This document shows, in pieces, positions 26,274 through 34,859 of a DNA stretch of 64,000 nucleotides (position 1 is its first letter; every line of letters starts with the position of its first letter). The stretch lies in the NCBI RefSeq assembly GCF_011320075.1, contig NZ_JAANPA010000001.1:62001-126000 (forward strand), read 5' to 3'. A program made the translations under genes and the position numbers. The stretch comes from Sphingosinicella sp. YJ22 (GTDB lineage: Bacteria > Pseudomonadota > Alphaproteobacteria > Sphingomonadales > Sphingomonadaceae). The notes below the pieces were generated by a model. That model was not told the DNA's origin. It did no database searches and was given only the letters and a program-made list of their open reading frames with translations.

Positions 26274-26363
26274 TCAGGTGAGCAGGGCAACCGCGGAGGC
26301 GACCAGCGCCATCGCGCCGAGCAGCTCCGCTTCGTCGCCGTTCAACCATCTCGGCCTCGCCAT
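26274..26363 (-). CDS. candidate 29-residue membrane peptide
   Basis: A short frame from ATG 26363 to TGA at 26276-26274 encodes 29 residues: a basic and polar start (MARPRWLNGDE) followed by a hydrophobic helix of about 15 residues (LLGAMALVASAVALL). AGGA lies 9 bases before the ATG. It stands 16 bases upstream of the XRE gene and downstream of the putative promoter, as the first gene of that operon. Its size and build would fit a small membrane peptide, but the call rests only on position, ribosome site and composition. Confidence 0.45.
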   Translation of the reverse strand: MARPRWLNGDEAELLGAMALVASAVALLT

Positions 26364-26389
26364 TGGTCCGATTCCTGGTCTTCTTCACC

Positions 26390-26463
26390 TGACACAATGT
26401 CAAGCGACCATGACTAAATGTCACGTGTGGATTACCATGTCAAGCGACCATGACAAAAAGTCG
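26390..26463 (-). promoter_or_regulatory. promoter-operator region of the XRE operon
   Basis: TGACACAATGTCA at 26390-26402 and TGACTAAATGTCA at 26411-26423 share the form TGACnnAATGTCA and are 21 bp apart, two helical turns. A third, weaker copy starts at 26451. The 18-base sequence ATGTCAAGCGACCATGAC occurs twice, 40 bp apart. On the minus strand a TTGACA (-35) lies 17 bases before CATTTA (weak -10), so the sites cover the promoter. This is the usual layout of an autorepressed XRE operon. Confidence 0.6.
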
Positions 26464-26521
26464 CCAGAAGCTGACGCCGCGTCCCTCAAGTCGCTGGAAT
26501 TATTGAAGCGGGCGCCGCCGA

Positions 26522-27460
26522 TCAGTCGATCCGCCGCGCCATGATTCCGCGCTCGGCGAGCATGCGCTGCACCGAATCGGGGCCGGCGAGGTGGCCGGCG
26601 CCGACCGCGAACAGCACCGTCCCGGGCCGCGCCATCCGCCGCTCTAGCCACTGAGTCCAGTTGCGGTTGCGGCGGGTCAGAAGCGGTTCGTAGATTTCCG
26701 CCGGCATCGTCCGCATCTCGGCGGCGATCGCGTCGACATTGCCGCTCACCCAGTCCGCGTCGCTGCTCGGGCCGGGCGAGTCGGCGGGCGGCGAGTCGTT
26801 GCCGGTCACCGTCGCCTCGAGGAAGCGGCGCTGCACGTCGAGCGGCATGGTGCTGAACACGCGGATCTGCTCCTCGATCGTCTCGACTCCGTAGATCGGC
26901 CGCCGCGACTTGCGGAAGATCCGCCCGAGCACTTCCTCGGCGCCGCTCAGCGCCACCGGCGCGCCGCTAGCTTCCTCGCCGAAGGCCTGGGTCATCTGGA
27001 AGCCGGTGAGCATGAACGCGACCGCCCAGATGTGCATCTCGTCATAGGCCTCGACCGGCAGCCCGGTCGACGCCAGCGCCGCCTCGAGCGCCGGCCGCGC
27101 CTCGGGCGACACCCGCGACAGGATCGGCACGGTCTTGCCCATCATCATCGGCGCGAACATCCGGTCCTCGGAGAACATTTCCGCGCTGGAGGCGTCGGGC
27201 GTCTCCATGACCAGCTCGTCGGCCTCGGCGATGACCTCGTCGAGCCGCGCCGAGCGCCAGTCGAGGCTGGCCGGGAAGACGTGGATCGTCCCGAACAGGT
27301 AGATCTTGGTGTCCTCGTCCTCGATCAGCCAGATTGCCGGCCGCGGTGCCGGCGCGCCGGCCGGCGCGGTCTCGGCCAGCGCGTCCGCGGGCTGCCAGCA
27401 TCCGAGCAGGGCTGCGGCGAGCAGCGCGCACCGTTTCAGCAAGGCCCGCACATCCGCCAC
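26522..27460 (-). CDS. TraB/GumN-family protein, exported (second of two)
   Basis: The 312-residue product shares the family hallmarks with the gene at 24380: KIYLFGTIHVFP near residue 53, VETIEEQIRVFSTM near residue 192, and VGAGHLAGPDSVQRML near the end. GTG 27460 has GGGAG at 7 bases and gives a clean signal peptide (ALLAAALLGC); ATG 27490 is possible. Conservation between the two copies is clearest at these motifs and weak elsewhere, so they are old paralogues. It is divergent from glyQ. Confidence 0.82.
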   Translation of the reverse strand: MADVRALLKRCALLAAALLGCWQPADALAETAPAGAPAPRPAIWLIEDEDTKIYLFGTIHVFPASLDWRSARLDEVIAEADELVMETPDASSAEMFSEDRMFAPMMMGKTVPILSRVSPEARPALEAALASTGLPVEAYDEMHIWAVAFMLTGFQMTQAFGEEASGAPVALSGAEEVLGRIFRKSRRPIYGVETIEEQIRVFSTMPLDVQRRFLEATVTGNDSPPADSPGPSSDADWVSGNVDAIAAEMRTMPAEIYEPLLTRRNRNWTQWLERRMARPGTVLFAVGAGHLAGPDSVQRMLAERGIMARRID

Positions 27461-27531
27461 GCATCCGCTCCCGCCGCTTCCTTGACCCATAGTGCACCAT
27501 CCGCCAAAGGCTCGCGACACCTTTTGTCTCT

Positions 27532-27552
27532 CTCAGCTTATCGAAGGGCGCC
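27532..27552 (+). repeat. degenerate half of the glyQS repeat family
   Basis: CTCAGCTTATCGAAGGGCGCC resembles one arm of the repeats at 28458 and 29708 (consensus CTGAGCnnAGTCGAAGGGCGC). No matching second arm is seen. The AAGGG in this segment serves as the ribosome site for the glyQ TTG start. Confidence 0.4.
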
Positions 27553-27555
27553 GCC

Positions 27556-28431
27556 TTGGCTTCCGCTCCCACTTCGCTCAGCTTCCAGCAGCTGATCCTG
27601 ACGCTCCACCACTATTGGAGCGACCGCGGCTGCCTCATCCTGCAGCCCTATGACATGGAGATGGGGGCGGGGACCTTTCACACCGCGACCACGCTCCGCG
27701 CGCTCGGCCCCGATCCGTGGAACGCCGCCTTCGTCCAGCCCTGCCGCCGCCCGACCGACGGCCGCTATGGCGAGAACCCCAACCGGCTCCAGCATTATTA
27801 CCAATATCAGGTCATCCTGAAGCCGAGCCCGCCCGACCTCCAGGACCTCTACCTCGGCAGCCTCGCCGCCATCGGAATCGATTTCGAGAAGCACGACATC
27901 CGCTTCGTCGAGGACGATTGGGAAAGCCCGACGCTCGGCGCCTGGGGCCTCGGCTGGGAAGTGTGGTGCGACGGCATGGAGGTGACCCAGTTCACCTATT
28001 TCCAGCAGATGGGCGGCTTCGACTGCAAGCCTGTCGCCGGCGAGCTCACCTACGGGCTCGAGCGCCTCGCCATGTACGTCCAGAACAAGGACAGCCTGTT
28101 CGACCTCGACTTCAACGGCCGGGGCGTGACCTATGGCGACGTCTTCCTCGAGAATGAGCGGCAGATGTCGAAGTGGAATTTCGAGGTCGCCGACACCGAG
28201 ACCTTGTTCGACCTGTTCCGAAAGGCCGCGGCCGAGTGCGAGAACTGCCTCGCCAACGATCTCCCGATCCCCGCTTATGAGCAGGCGATCAAGGCGAGCC
28301 ACACCTTCAACCTCCTCCAGGCCCGCGGCGTGATCAGCGTCGCCGAACGCCAGGCCTATATCGGCCGGGTCCGCGACCTCGCCAAAGGCGCCTGCGCCGC
28401 CTGGATGCAAAAGAACGGGTGGGCGGCGTGA
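27556..28431 (+). CDS. glyQ: glycyl-tRNA synthetase alpha subunit
   Basis: The 291-residue alpha subunit forms the aminoacylation active site of the bacterial alpha2beta2 enzyme. Family motifs are [21 protein letters not shown] (class II core), [20 protein letters not shown] and [10 protein letters not shown]. The start is a TTG at 27556, as no ATG or GTG fits; AAGGG stands 7 bases before it. glyS follows after 145 bases occupied mainly by a palindromic repeat. Confidence 0.96.
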   Translation: MASAPTSLSFQQLILTLHHYWSDRGCLILQPYDMEMGAGTFHTATTLRALGPDPWNAAFVQPCRRPTDGRYGENPNRLQHYYQYQVILKPSPPDLQDLYLGSLAAIGIDFEKHDIRFVEDDWESPTLGAWGLGWEVWCDGMEVTQFTYFQQMGGFDCKPVAGELTYGLERLAMYVQNKDSLFDLDFNGRGVTYGDVFLENERQMSKWNFEVADTETLFDLFRKAAAECENCLANDLPIPAYEQAIKASHTFNLLQARGVISVAERQAYIGRVRDLAKGACAAWMQKNGWAA

Positions 28432-28457
28432 GGGAAAATTCAGTGCAAAACGCCAAC

Positions 28458-28559
28458 CTCTCCGCTCGTCCTGAGCGAAGTCGAAGGGCGCCCGCACCGA
28501 CCTTCGTGCAAGCGCCCTTCGACTACGGCCTACGGCCTCCGCTCAGGACGAGCGGAGAG
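28458..28559. repeat. palindromic repeat between glyQ and glyS
   Basis: CTCTCCGCTCGTCCTGAGCG at 28458-28477 is the exact complement of 28540-28559, and TCGAAGGGCGC at 28481-28491 of 28512-28522. The same family is inserted inside glyS at 29708-29799. Transcripts of glyQS would carry this hairpin between the two genes. Confidence 0.85.
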
Positions 28560-28576
28560 TTTGAGGGAGCGCGCGC

Positions 28577-30787
28577 GTGAGTGACTTCCTCCTCGAAATC
28601 CTCTCGGAGGAAATCCCCGCGCGGATGCAGGCCAAGGCGCGCGCCGACCTCGCCCGCCTGTTCGAAGCCGAGCTCAACACCGCCGGCCTCTCGGCGCAGG
28701 GGATCGAGACCTACGTCACCCCGCGCCGCCTCGTCCTCATCGCCCGCGGCCTGCCGCAGGAAACCGCCGCGACCAGCGAGGAGCTGAAGGGCCCGCGCAC
28801 CTCCGCCCCGCCGCAGGCGCTCGAAGGCTTCCTGCGCAAGACCGGCCTCAGCCAGGACCAGCTCAGCGAGCGCGACGGCATCTGGTTCGCCAATCTCGAA
28901 AAGCCCGGCCGAGCCACCGTCGAAGTGCTCGCCGAGGCGATCCCCGCCATCGTCCGCGCCTTCCCCTGGCCCAAGTCGATGCGCTGGGGCGCCGCCTCGC
29001 TCGCCACCGAGAGCCTGCGCTGGGTCCGCCCCTTGCAGGGCATCGTCGCCATGCTCGACGAGAAGGTCGTCGATTTCGAGATCGGCGACGTCCGCTCCGG
29101 CGCCGCCACGATCGGTCACCGCTTCCGCCACCCCGGCCCGATCACCCTCGGCGGCGCCTCCGACTATCTCGAGAAATTGAAGGCCTGCCACGTCATCGTC
29201 GACCAGGACGAGCGCGCCCGCATCATCCGCGACGGCGCCGCCGCGGCCGCCTCCGCCGCCGGCCTGACTTTGGTCGAGGACGAAGGCCTGGTGCTCGAAA
29301 ATGCCGGCCTCACCGAATGGCCGGTGCCGCTGCTCGGCCAGTTCGACCCGAGCTTCCTCCAGGTCCCGCGCGAGGTGATCCAGCTCACCATGCGCACCAA
29401 CCAGAAGTACTTCGCGGCGACGGACGGGCAGGGCGCGCTCGCCCCCGCCTTCATCTGCGTCGCCAACATCGACGCGGCCGACGGCGGCCAGGCGATCGTC
29501 CACGGCAACCAGAAGGTGCTCGCCGCGCGCCTGTCGGACGCCAAATTCTTCTGGGAGCACGATCTCGCCGTGCCGCTGGGGCAGCAGGCGGAGAAGCTGT
29601 CGCAGATCGTCTTCCACGAAAAGCTCGGCACCGTTGCCGACAAGGTCGACCGAGTCGCCAAGCTCGCCCGCTGGCTGGTCGAAGAAGGCATCGTCGGTAC
29701 CGACGCAAACCTCACCGCTCGTCCCGAGCGTAGTCGAGGGGCGCCTGCACCGGCCTTAGAACCGCGCCCCTCGACTACGCTCGGGACGAGCGAGGTTGGG
29801 CAGTTGGCCGACCTCGCCGAACGCGCCGCCCGCCTCGCCAAGGCCGACCTCGTCACCCAGATGGTCGGCGAGTTCCCCGAGCTTCAGGGCCTCATCGGCG
29901 GCTACATCGCCGCCGCCCAGGACGAAGACCCCCAAGTCGCCGAAGCCATCCGCGACCACTACAAGCCGGTCGGGCAGGGGGACGAAGTGCCCACCGCGCC
30001 GGTGACAGTGGCGGTGAGCCTGGCGGACAAGTTCGATACGTTGGTGTCATTCTTCTACGCCGACATGCCGCCGACCGGCTCGAAGGATCCGTTCGCGTTG
30101 CGACGGGCGGCGTTGGGTGTGCTCGAACTTCTTACGCACAACAGTTTGAGGCTGAGCCTGTGGGAAGGGATAACGCACGGTCTTAAGGGCATGACTGATC
30201 TGCGCGTTTTCCCGGAGATGCCAGACCAGGCATTCGAGGCGCACAGCAAAGCCATGCAGGCGACGTTTAAATCGTTGCCCGACTTCTTCGCTGACCGCCT
30301 GAAGGTCCAGCAGCGCGAGGCAGGCGTCCGCCACGACCTGATCGACGCGGTCTTCGCGCTCGGCGGCGAGGACGATCTCGTCCGCCTGCTCGCCCGCGTC
30401 CGCGCGCTTCAGTCCTTCGTCGAGACGCCCGACGGCACCGACCTCCTCGCCGGCTACAAGCGCGCCGCCAACATCCTCAAGAAAGAGAATTGGACGGCGG
30501 AACAGGACGAGAACAAAACGCTTTCCTACACGCCCGAAAATGCGGAAGATGTATTGATCGCCGCTCTCGATTCGGCGGAACCGGAGGCGGCGGCCGCGGT
30601 TGAGCGCGAGGATTTCGAGGGGGCCATGCGCGCCCTCGCCACGCTCCGCCGTCCCGTGGACGCGTTTTTCAACGAGGTGACCGTGAACGACCCGGATCCC
30701 GCGAAACGCGAAGCACGCCTCGACCTGCTCGCCCGGATGCGCGCCGCGGTCCACCGAGTCGCCGATTTCTCGCGGATCGAGGGGTGA
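28577..30787 (+). CDS. glyS: glycyl-tRNA synthetase beta subunit
   Basis: The 736-residue beta subunit binds tRNA-Gly. Visible family segments are LLEILSEEIPARM at the start, MRTNQKYFA near residue 275, SDAKFFWEHDL near residue 320, and the HD-like DLVTQMVGEFPELQG near residue 423. The start is GTG 28577 with GAGGGAG upstream. Residues about 378-408 are encoded by a palindromic repeat (29708-29799) read in frame. It lies between EEGIV and ADLAERAA, so it lengthens a surface linker. Codon choice and base content shift in about 30000-30300 relative to the flanks. Confidence 0.95.
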   Translation: MSDFLLEILSEEIPARMQAKARADLARLFEAELNTAGLSAQGIETYVTPRRLVLIARGLPQETAATSEELKGPRTSAPPQALEGFLRKTGLSQDQLSERDGIWFANLEKPGRATVEVLAEAIPAIVRAFPWPKSMRWGAASLATESLRWVRPLQGIVAMLDEKVVDFEIGDVRSGAATIGHRFRHPGPITLGGASDYLEKLKACHVIVDQDERARIIRDGAAAAASAAGLTLVEDEGLVLENAGLTEWPVPLLGQFDPSFLQVPREVIQLTMRTNQKYFAATDGQGALAPAFICVANIDAADGGQAIVHGNQKVLAARLSDAKFFWEHDLAVPLGQQAEKLSQIVFHEKLGTVADKVDRVAKLARWLVEEGIVGTDANLTARPERSRGAPAPALEPRPSTTLGTSEVGQLADLAERAARLAKADLVTQMVGEFPELQGLIGGYIAAAQDEDPQVAEAIRDHYKPVGQGDEVPTAPVTVAVSLADKFDTLVSFFYADMPPTGSKDPFALRRAALGVLELLTHNSLRLSLWEGITHGLKGMTDLRVFPEMPDQAFEAHSKAMQATFKSLPDFFADRLKVQQREAGVRHDLIDAVFALGGEDDLVRLLARVRALQSFVETPDGTDLLAGYKRAANILKKENWTAEQDENKTLSYTPENAEDVLIAALDSAEPEAAAAVEREDFEGAMRALATLRRPVDAFFNEVTVNDPDPAKREARLDLLARMRAAVHRVADFSRIEG
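29708..29799. repeat. palindromic repeat inserted in frame in glyS
   Basis: A perfect 28-bp stem pairs 29717-29744 with 29764-29791 around a 19-base loop, and AACCTC/GAGGTT extends it with three unpaired bases. The family is that of 28458-28559 but with compensating base changes (for example GAGCG-TAG-TCGAGGGG). It is translated as about 31 residues without a stop (PERSRGAPAP and PSTTLGTSE are parts of it). Confidence 0.85.
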
Positions 30788-30857
30788 ATCGAGTGGGAAG
30801 CCCCCCGCGATTCCATGTGACTTTCGTGACAGTCGTGACTTTTGAAGGGGTCCCGAA

Positions 30858-33536
30858 TTGAACGGCGAACCTGAAGCCCGCACCGTCTATCGCTTCGGGG
30901 GCGGCGTTTCGGACGGCGGCGCGGGTGACCGCAATCTCCTCGGCGGCAAGGGTGCCAATCTCGCCGAGATGGCGTCGATCGGCCTTCCGGTCCCGCCCGG
31001 CTTCACCATCTCGACCGAGATGTGCGCGCGCTATTACGAGGAAGGCGAGAGCTTCCCCGACAGCCTGCGCGCGGAAGTCGCGAACGGCATCGCCCACATC
31101 GAGGGCATCACCGGCCGAAGCTTCGGCGACGCCTCCAATCCCTTGCTCGTCTCGGTCCGTTCCGGCGCCCGGGTGTCGATGCCGGGCATGATGGACACCG
31201 TCCTCAATCTCGGCCTCAACGACGCGACCGTCGAGGGCCTCGCCGCCGGCTCGGGCGACCCGCGCTTCGCCTGGGACAGCTACCGCCGCTTCATCCAGAT
31301 GTATTCCGACGTCGTCCTCGGCCTCGATCACGGTTCCTTCGAGGAAGCGCTCGAGATCGCCAAGGAGGACAAGGGCGTCCACCTCGACACCGATCTCGAG
31401 GCCGCCGACTGGCAGCGTCTCGTCGCCCGCTACAAGGAACTGGTCGAGGAGGAATGGGGCCGCCCGTTCCCGCAGGACGTCCATGAGCAATTGTGGGGCG
31501 CGGTCGGCGCGGTGTTCGGCTCGTGGCAGTCGGAGCGCGCCAAGGTCTATCGCCGACTCCATTCGATCCCCGCCGACTGGGGCACCGCCGTCAACGTCCA
31601 GGCGATGGTATTCGGCAATATGGGCGACAGCTCGGCCACCGGGGTCGCCTTCACCCGCGATCCCTCGACCGGCGAGCGCGCTTATTACGGCGAATATCTG
31701 ATCAACGCCCAGGGCGAGGACGTCGTCGCCGGAATCCGCACTCCGCAATATCTGACCAGGGCCGCCCGCGAACGCGCAGGCGCCAAGGCGCCGTCGATGG
31801 AAGAGACCCTGCCCGAGGTCTACGGCCAGCTCGCCGCCGTCTTCGACCGGCTCGAAGCCCATTACCGCGACATGCAGGACATCGAGTTCACGGTGGAGCG
31901 CGGCCATCTGTGGATGCTCCAGACTCGCTCGGGCAAGCGCACCGCCAAGGCCGCGCTCAAGATCGCCGTCGACATGGCCCGCGAAGGCGTCATCTCTGAG
32001 GAGGAAGCCGTCCTCCGCGTCGATCCGTCCGCGCTCGACCAGCTTCTCCACCCGACCCTCGATCCCGGCGCCGAGCGCAACGTGATCGCCAAGGGCCTGC
32101 CCGCGTCTCCGGGCGCCGCCTGCGGCAAGGCGGTGTTCGACTCCGACACCGCCGAGCAGCGCGCCGCCGGTGGCGAGGCGATCATCCTCGTGCGCATCGA
32201 GACCTCGCCCGAGGACATCCACGGCATGCACGCCGCCAAGGGTATCCTCACCGCCCGCGGCGGCATGACCAGCCACGCCGCCGTGGTCGCGCGCGGCATG
32301 GGCCGGCCGTGCGTCTCCGGCGCCGGCGCGATCGCAATCGACTACAAGAACAAGCTGATGCGCGTCGGCGGAATCGAGATCCGGGAAGGCGACGTCATCA
32401 CCCTCGACGGCACCACCGGCGAGGTCATGCTCGGTCAGGTGCCGACCATCCAGCCCGAGCTCAGCGGCGATTTCGGCACGCTGATGGAATGGGCCGACGC
32501 CGGCCGCCGCCTCATGGTCCGCACCAATGCCGAGACCCCGGCCGACTGCCGCGCCGCGCGCGAGTTCGGCGCGGAAGGCATCGGCCTGTGCCGAACCGAG
32601 CATATGTTCTTCGATCCCGAGCGGATCACCAACGTCCGCCAGATGATCCTGGCCTACGACGAAGCCGGCCGCCGCGCCGCGCTCGACAAGCTCCTCCCCG
32701 AGCAGCGCAGCGACTTCGCCGAGATCTTCCGGATCATGACCGGGCTCCCCGTGACGATCCGCCTGCTCGACCCGCCGCTCCACGAATTCCTTCCCCATGA
32801 GGAAGAGGAGTTCGCCGAGGTCGCCCGCGCCTCGTCGGTCGATGTCGAGACCCTTCGCCGCCGCGCCGGCGAGCTTGCCGAGGCCAATCCGATGCTTGGC
32901 CACCGCGGCTGCCGCCTCGGCATCACCTATCCCGAAATCTACGAGATGCAGGCCCGCGCCATCTTCGAGGCCGCGGTCGAGGTGGCTCGGGAAGGAGCGC
33001 CGCCGCTCCCCGAAGTGATGGTGCCGCTGGTCGGCACGCGGCCTGAATTGTCGATCATTCGCAACCTCATCGAGCGCACCGCTGATACGGTGTTCGAGGA
33101 ACAGGGGATGCGCGTCGACTATATGATCGGCACGATGATCGAGCTTCCCCGCGCCGCGCTCCAGGCCGGAGCGATCGCCGAGGACGCCGAATTCTTCAGC
33201 TTCGGCACCAACGATCTGACCCAAACCACGCTTGGGGTCAGTCGCGACGACGCCGGTCGCTTTCTCACCCACTATGTCGAGAAGGGCCTCTATGCCCGCG
33301 ACCCGTTCGTCAGCATCGACGTCGAGGGCGTCGGCGAGCTGATCCGCATCGCCGCCGAGCGTGGCCGGGCCACCCGCTCAAATCTTAAGCTCGGCATCTG
33401 CGGCGAACATGGCGGCGACCCGGCCTCCATCGCCTTCTGCGAGGAAGCCGGGCTCGATTATGTCAGCGCGTCGCCCTACCGCGTGCCCATCGCCCGCCTC
33501 GCGGCGGCTCAGGCGGCGTTGAGGGCGAAAGACTAG
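30858..33536 (+). CDS. ppdK: pyruvate, phosphate dikinase
   Basis: The 892-residue enzyme interconverts pyruvate, ATP and phosphate with phosphoenolpyruvate, AMP and pyrophosphate, supporting gluconeogenesis. It has an N-terminal ATP-grasp domain (GGKGANLAEMASIGLPVPPG, then SVRSGARVSMPGMMDT). The central phospho-His domain reads GGMTSHAAVVARGMGRPCV, and the C-terminal PEP-binding barrel ends with GTNDLTQTT and GICGEHGGDP, with the catalytic Cys. The TTG at 30858 is the start, with AAGGGG 7 bases before it. It follows glyS after 70 bases. It overlaps the next minus-strand gene by four bases at the stops. Confidence 0.96.
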   Translation: MNGEPEARTVYRFGGGVSDGGAGDRNLLGGKGANLAEMASIGLPVPPGFTISTEMCARYYEEGESFPDSLRAEVANGIAHIEGITGRSFGDASNPLLVSVRSGARVSMPGMMDTVLNLGLNDATVEGLAAGSGDPRFAWDSYRRFIQMYSDVVLGLDHGSFEEALEIAKEDKGVHLDTDLEAADWQRLVARYKELVEEEWGRPFPQDVHEQLWGAVGAVFGSWQSERAKVYRRLHSIPADWGTAVNVQAMVFGNMGDSSATGVAFTRDPSTGERAYYGEYLINAQGEDVVAGIRTPQYLTRAARERAGAKAPSMEETLPEVYGQLAAVFDRLEAHYRDMQDIEFTVERGHLWMLQTRSGKRTAKAALKIAVDMAREGVISEEEAVLRVDPSALDQLLHPTLDPGAERNVIAKGLPASPGAACGKAVFDSDTAEQRAAGGEAIILVRIETSPEDIHGMHAAKGILTARGGMTSHAAVVARGMGRPCVSGAGAIAIDYKNKLMRVGGIEIREGDVITLDGTTGEVMLGQVPTIQPELSGDFGTLMEWADAGRRLMVRTNAETPADCRAAREFGAEGIGLCRTEHMFFDPERITNVRQMILAYDEAGRRAALDKLLPEQRSDFAEIFRIMTGLPVTIRLLDPPLHEFLPHEEEEFAEVARASSVDVETLRRRAGELAEANPMLGHRGCRLGITYPEIYEMQARAIFEAAVEVAREGAPPLPEVMVPLVGTRPELSIIRNLIERTADTVFEEQGMRVDYMIGTMIELPRAALQAGAIAEDAEFFSFGTNDLTQTTLGVSRDDAGRFLTHYVEKGLYARDPFVSIDVEGVGELIRIAAERGRATRSNLKLGICGEHGGDPASIAFCEEAGLDYVSASPYRVPIARLAAAQAALRAKD

Positions 33537-33775
33537 GCGGGGCGCCGCTCGTCGCGGGTCGCGGCGGTCGAGCCGGGGAGGGCGTGCGCCTCCTTCAACT
33601 CCTTGCGAAGCTTGACGTTTTCGCGCTCGAGCTCGGTCGCGCGCTTGTTCTCCTCGCGGTAGCGCAGCTTGTGCTTGCGCCCGCCGCCGGCGGCCAGCGC
33701 CATGCCGAGCAGCAATGCGAACAGCATCGCCAGCCCGATCACCAGCCATTCGTTGGGCGTGAAGGTGAACCCCAT
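33533..33775 (-). CDS. small single-pass membrane protein with coiled coil, unknown
   Basis: The 80-residue product has one helix (residues 11-31) followed by a highly charged region with heptad spacing (REENKRATELERENVKLRKE, residues 41-60) that should form a coiled coil in the cytoplasm. ATG 33775 is 6 bases after GGAGGAG. It is downstream of tadC on the same strand but separated by 69 bases, and I cannot link it to the pilus. The family is unknown to me. Confidence 0.65.
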   Translation of the reverse strand: MGFTFTPNEWLVIGLAMLFALLLGMALAAGGGRKHKLRYREENKRATELERENVKLRKELKEAHALPGSTAATRDERRPA

Positions 33776-33844
33776 CTGCAACTCCTCCGGTCTGCCTTTT
33801 GAAGGCTCAATCGGAGGAGCGCCGACTTTGTTCCGCAGCCGTGA

Positions 33845-34843
33845 CTATTTGGTGAGCATCGAGTCGGAGATCGAACAGGCGGCCGGCCCGAGGATCACGA
33901 TGAACAGCGTCGGCAGGATGAACAGGATCAGCGGCACGGTCATGATCGCGGGCAGGCGCGCGGCTTTCTCCTCCGCGCGCATCATGCGCTCGTTGCGGAA
34001 CTCGGCCGACAGCACGCGCAGCGCCGAGGCCAGCGGAGTGCCGTATTTCTCGGTCTGGACCATGGTCGTGACGACGCCGCGGATCGCGTCGAGGTCGATG
34101 CGCTGCGCGAGATTCTCGAACGCCATTCGGCGGTCGGTGAGGAAGCCCAGCTCGATCGAGGTCAGAGCGAACTCGTCGCCGAGCTCGGGATAGGCCTTGC
34201 CCAGCTCGCGGGCGACCCGGCCGAACGAGGCGTCGACGGTGAGGCCGGCCTCGGCGCAGATGACCAGCAGGTCGAGCGCGTCGGGAAGACCCTTGCGGAT
34301 CGCATGGCTGCGCTTCTGGATACGGTTCTTCAGCCACAGGTCGGGCGCCTTGTAGGCGAGGATCAGAGTGCCTGCGACGATCCCGTAGCGCCTGAGCGGG
34401 GTCCAGTCGGACAGCCAGCCGAAGCCGTAGACCGCGGTGATGATGCCGATTCCGAACACCACCGGAAGCACCAGCCGGGCGAAGATGACGACGAACGCAT
34501 AGTCCTTGGAACGGACGCCGGCCTGCATCAGCTTCTGCTGCGCCTTCAGCACCTGGTCGGTCTGAAGCACCTTCAGCGACGACAGGATGCCGCGGACCTT
34601 GTCCGCCATCTCGTTCTGGTTGGTGATGCTCTTGCGGCGCTTGTTGGTCGACGCGACGATGCCGGCCTTCAATTGCTCGCGGCGCTCGTTGAGCGCCTTC
34701 ACTCGCTTGGCCATCGGGTCGCGCACCGTCGTCACCGCGTAGATCGCGACGAGCACGGCGAAGGTCGCGACCGCCGACAGCAAGGTCGCGACCAGGATCA
34801 GGTCGATGCCGAGGAGGGTGGGGCCGGCGGTGGGCGTGGTCAT
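33845..34843 (-). CDS. tadC: Tad pilus inner-membrane protein TadC
   Basis: The 332-residue product has a T2SSF domain in its C-terminal half (GLPDALDLLVICAEAGLTVDASF, then GFLTDRRMAFENLAQR), with N-terminal and C-terminal transmembrane helices. With TadB it forms the inner-membrane platform of the Flp/Tad pilus. It is the last gene of the minus-strand tad operon. No strong ribosome site stands near the ATG; it starts 16 bases after tadB. Confidence 0.92.
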   Translation of the reverse strand: MTTPTAGPTLLGIDLILVATLLSAVATFAVLVAIYAVTTVRDPMAKRVKALNERREQLKAGIVASTNKRRKSITNQNEMADKVRGILSSLKVLQTDQVLKAQQKLMQAGVRSKDYAFVVIFARLVLPVVFGIGIITAVYGFGWLSDWTPLRRYGIVAGTLILAYKAPDLWLKNRIQKRSHAIRKGLPDALDLLVICAEAGLTVDASFGRVARELGKAYPELGDEFALTSIELGFLTDRRMAFENLAQRIDLDAIRGVVTTMVQTEKYGTPLASALRVLSAEFRNERMMRAEEKAARLPAIMTVPLILFILPTLFIVILGPAACSISDSMLTK

Positions 34844-34859
34844 TGGTCGCGCGGCTCCA

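Noticed and set aside
30669-33272. Minus-strand open frame opposite ppdK
   Set aside because: The ppdK frame has all catalytic motifs; the antisense frame has none.
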